7,689 nt of DNA from positions 1 through 7,689 of the forward strand of contig QNCB01000046.1 of NCBI GenBank assembly GCA_003644335.1, given 5' to 3'. Position 1 is the stretch's first letter; each line of letters starts with the position of its first letter. The stretch comes from Planctomycetota bacterium (GTDB taxonomy: Bacteria; Planctomycetota; Phycisphaerae; SM23-33). Below, piece after piece: positions 6,311 through 7,689 of the stretch. The notes under the pieces were generated by a model that worked only from the letters and a program-made list of their open reading frames with translations, was not told the origin of the DNA and ran no database searches. Both the position numbers and the translations under genes were made by a program.

Positions 6311-6343
6311 ATTCTGCCACCAGGCCGGAAGAATCTGCCGGAA
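6311..6343. promoter_or_regulatory. Possible activator-binding (enhancer) site between the two sigma-54 promoters
   Basis: ATTCTGCC (6311-6318) recurs as AATCTGCC (6332-6339), spaced 21 bases, about two helical turns. TTCTGCC (6312-6318) and GGAAGAA (6327-6333) also form an imperfect inverted repeat, and CCGGAA occurs twice, 13 bases apart. The site is about 150 bases from the rightward start and 185 from the leftward one, a normal enhancer distance. The assignment is an inference. Confidence 0.3.
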
Positions 6344-6449
6344 CTCGCTGGAGGTATTTTCCGCAAACACCAACCTATTTTATGAAAATAATTTGTTACC
6401 ACTTTCATGGCAAACACTTACGCTTTTATGATTATTAAGATTATTCCAA

Positions 6450-6465
6450 TGGCACAGGCTTTGCA
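6450..6465 (+). promoter_or_regulatory. Sigma-54 (-24/-12) promoter for fliK
   Basis: TGGCACAGGCTTTGCA matches the sigma-54 consensus, with TGGCAC at -24, TTGCA at -12 and exactly ten bases between the invariant GG and GC. The predicted start is about 6476, giving a 26-base leader before the fliK ATG at 6502. The position right in front of a flagellar gene supports it strongly. Confidence 0.88.
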
Positions 6466-6501
6466 GGTTATTCCGCCAGTTGCGTTTATAGCGAGAATTC
6501 G

Positions 6502-7689
6502 ATGACACTGGTAAATTTGGCAAAAACGATATCGCACCCAAGCCAAGCCAAGGCTGGCAAAACAGCCAGCAAGGGCGTGCATGGCGTGCGTCCAGTCAAT
6601 GCTCCCCACCGAGCTGGGCGAGACAAGCCTATCAACCAGGGCAAGCCCAGATATGTCCGCTTCAATGACAACGCCCAAAGCCCTGTTTTGAGCAAAAATG
6701 GCGAAAAGACGGGCGAGCAACTTAAAAACCCTCAAAAATCCGAAAAACCCAAGACAGCCCACCCTTTTAAAGTATTGGTCGAAGCGGGCCTAGCCAATCA
6801 GCCCGCCGAGGCTATCGAACATCAACCTGCTGTCAGCATTCAAATTGGCAACGCAGGCCTGGCCAGCGAAACTCAATCCGCCCCCGCCAAGCCCGTCGCC
6901 CGAGCAAAGGCTGGGGAAATATCGCAGACGTTGTCCTCGCCGAGCCAAGCTGACCCCGAGCAGGCGAAAACAACCGCTACAAGCCAGGCCGGCTTGGCCA
7001 AGCCAGATACGCAAGCTGCCGCTGTGGAAAATAAAGCGACGCAATCGCCTGCCGCCAAGCCAAGCCAACCTGCCCAAGCAAGCTCCGCGATAGCTGAGAC
7101 GCAAAGCGAAGCTGCCAAAGCTACGCCGACCAAAGCTGCGTCGGGTCAAATTTCCGCCTATCGTCAGGTGCAGCAGTTTGGCCAGGCCCAGGCCGACGCA
7201 AGCCAAGCTGTCAAACCCGCCCCAGCTACAAAACCCACCTCAGCCCCAACTGGCAAACCCGCCCAGGCCGACACGGCAGCAAAACCCGCCCAGCCAACAG
7301 GCCAAGCCATCGCAAACATCGACGTCGCATCTGAACTCACCCAACCCGTCGAAACTGTCCAAGCGATTGGCGCGACAGCCGCAGCCGGGGCTGGCACACA
7401 ACTAACAAGCAATATCAGCCAGGCCAACTCCACCGCCATGATCGAACAAATCACCGCCCACGTCCAAGCCTCTCGGGACAACCTTGGCCAGGAGATGACG
7501 ATCAGGCTGGACCCGCCGGAGCTTGGACAGGTGAATATACAACTCCGCACCGCGGGCGACGGACTCCAAGGCCTGATTCGGGTCGAACACGCCCGGACGC
7601 TGGACGAACTTATCCGAGACATGCCAACCCTGCTACAAAAGTTGGCTGACGCGGGCATCGAAGTAAAAGATATCGAGCTGCGGATGAAC
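6502..7689 (+). CDS. fliK: Flagellar hook-length control protein FliK (3' end outside window)
   Basis: FliK is the exported molecular ruler that measures the hook and switches the flagellar export gate to late substrates. The frame is open for 396 codons from ATG 6502 to the window end, so it is partial at the 3' side. Residues about 110-300 are low-complexity, rich in Ala, Gln, Pro, Lys and Ser, as expected for the ruler part. Residues about 315-396 match the C-terminal switch domain (Flg_hook family), including the hallmark RLDPPELGQVNIQL at about 335-348. An in-frame TAA at 6436 and no other start codon before 6502 fix the start. The ribosome-binding site is weak (GAGA six bases upstream). 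A sigma-54 promoter lies just upstream. The N-terminal 100 residues are basic and not conserved. Confidence 0.93.
   Translation, partial: MTLVNLAKTISHPSQAKAGKTASKGVHGVRPVNAPHRAGRDKPINQGKPRYVRFNDNAQSPVLSKNGEKTGEQLKNPQKSEKPKTAHPFKVLVEAGLANQPAEAIEHQPAVSIQIGNAGLASETQSAPAKPVARAKAGEISQTLSSPSQADPEQAKTTATSQAGLAKPDTQAAAVENKATQSPAAKPSQPAQASSAIAETQSEAAKATPTKAASGQISAYRQVQQFGQAQADASQAVKPAPATKPTSAPTGKPAQADTAAKPAQPTGQAIANIDVASELTQPVETVQAIGATAAAGAGTQLTSNISQANSTAMIEQITAHVQASRDNLGQEMTIRLDPPELGQVNIQLRTAGDGLQGLIRVEHARTLDELIRDMPTLLQKLADAGIEVKDIELRMN
7213..7290 (+). repeat. Degenerate Lys-Pro-Ala repeats inside the FliK ruler region
   Basis: AAACCCGCC or a one-base variant occurs at 7213, 7231, 7255 and 7282, in frame, encoding Lys-Pro-Ala/Thr. 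The spacings are 18, 24 and 27 bases, all multiples of three. Repeats of this kind could let the ruler length change without breaking the frame. Confidence 0.6.

Larger units (their letters stand above)
5915..6501. other. Divergent intergenic regulatory region, no convincing gene
   Basis: About 590 bases separate the leftward TPR gene and the rightward fliK. The stretch contains two outward-facing sigma-54 promoters, a repeat-rich leader for the leftward transcript (about 5971-6113), and about 280 bases between the promoters that could carry activator sites. Open frames here are short, run through repeats, lack ribosome-binding sites and match nothing I recognise, so I call none of them genes. 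Confidence 0.8.

Noticed and set aside
6102..6320. 72-codon minus-strand frame starting with GTG between the promoters
   Set aside because: It contains the leftward sigma-54 promoter and the decamer repeat, lacks a good start signal and shows no family features.
6046..6438. 130-codon plus-strand open frame in the intergenic region
   Set aside because: It starts in the TGTTTC repeat tract, runs across both tandem repeats and the leftward sigma-54 promoter, has no ribosome-binding site and its translation resembles nothing I recognise.
6407..6505. 32-codon plus-strand frame whose TGA overlaps the fliK ATG (ATGA), as a leader peptide coupled to fliK
   Set aside because: It has no ribosome-binding site, and most of it lies upstream of the predicted sigma-54 transcription start (about 6476), so it would not be in the fliK mRNA.
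7164..7658. 164-codon minus-strand frame opposite fliK
   Set aside because: It is antisense to the well-supported FliK switch domain, and its Ala/Trp-rich translation is what the reverse strand of Ala/Gln/Pro-rich coding sequence gives.

Overview
The window is a piece of a chromosomal flagellar locus from a Gram-negative-type bacterium that controls flagellar genes with sigma-54. It is laid out as two divergent units around an intergenic region at about 5915-6501. The taxon cannot be proved from the sequence. The architecture fits Planctomycetota, perhaps a Phycisphaerae relative: sigma-54-driven flagellar genes, large tetratricopeptide (TPR) proteins inside the flagellar operon, and intergenic spacers full of short degenerate repeats. 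This is an inference.

The leftward unit (minus strand, read from 5914 down to 1) encodes, in order: a membrane-anchored TPR protein with a central domain resembling STN/secretin N0; a small secreted TPR protein; a sigma-54 enhancer-binding activator with a degenerate receiver domain; the rod proteins FlgB and FlgC; the rod/MS-ring adaptor FliE; and the first five codons of a further gene, which by operon order is probably fliF. The first four junctions are an ATGA overlap, a 26-nt gap, a 25-nt overlap and an 8-nt gap, so this is almost certainly one operon. The last two junctions (flgC-fliE and fliE-next gene) have spacers of about 90-105 bp that carry repeats.

The rightward unit starts with a gene on the plus strand from 6502 that runs off the window end with no stop codon. 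It has the long low-complexity Ala/Pro/Gln/Lys-rich middle and the C-terminal hook-length-control domain of FliK.

The intergenic region holds two textbook -24/-12 sigma-54 promoters. One faces left (6150-6165) and one faces right (6450-6465). The activator encoded at 1297-2715 is the obvious candidate to drive both, which would also make its own operon autoregulated. The rest of the intergenic region is repeat-rich leader sequence plus a possible activator-binding site near 6311-6343.

The least explained part is the pair of TPR proteins at the head of a basal-body operon, one anchored in the inner membrane and one exported. They look like lineage-specific envelope or assembly factors for the flagellum. 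No mobile element, CRISPR array, tRNA or rRNA was seen.
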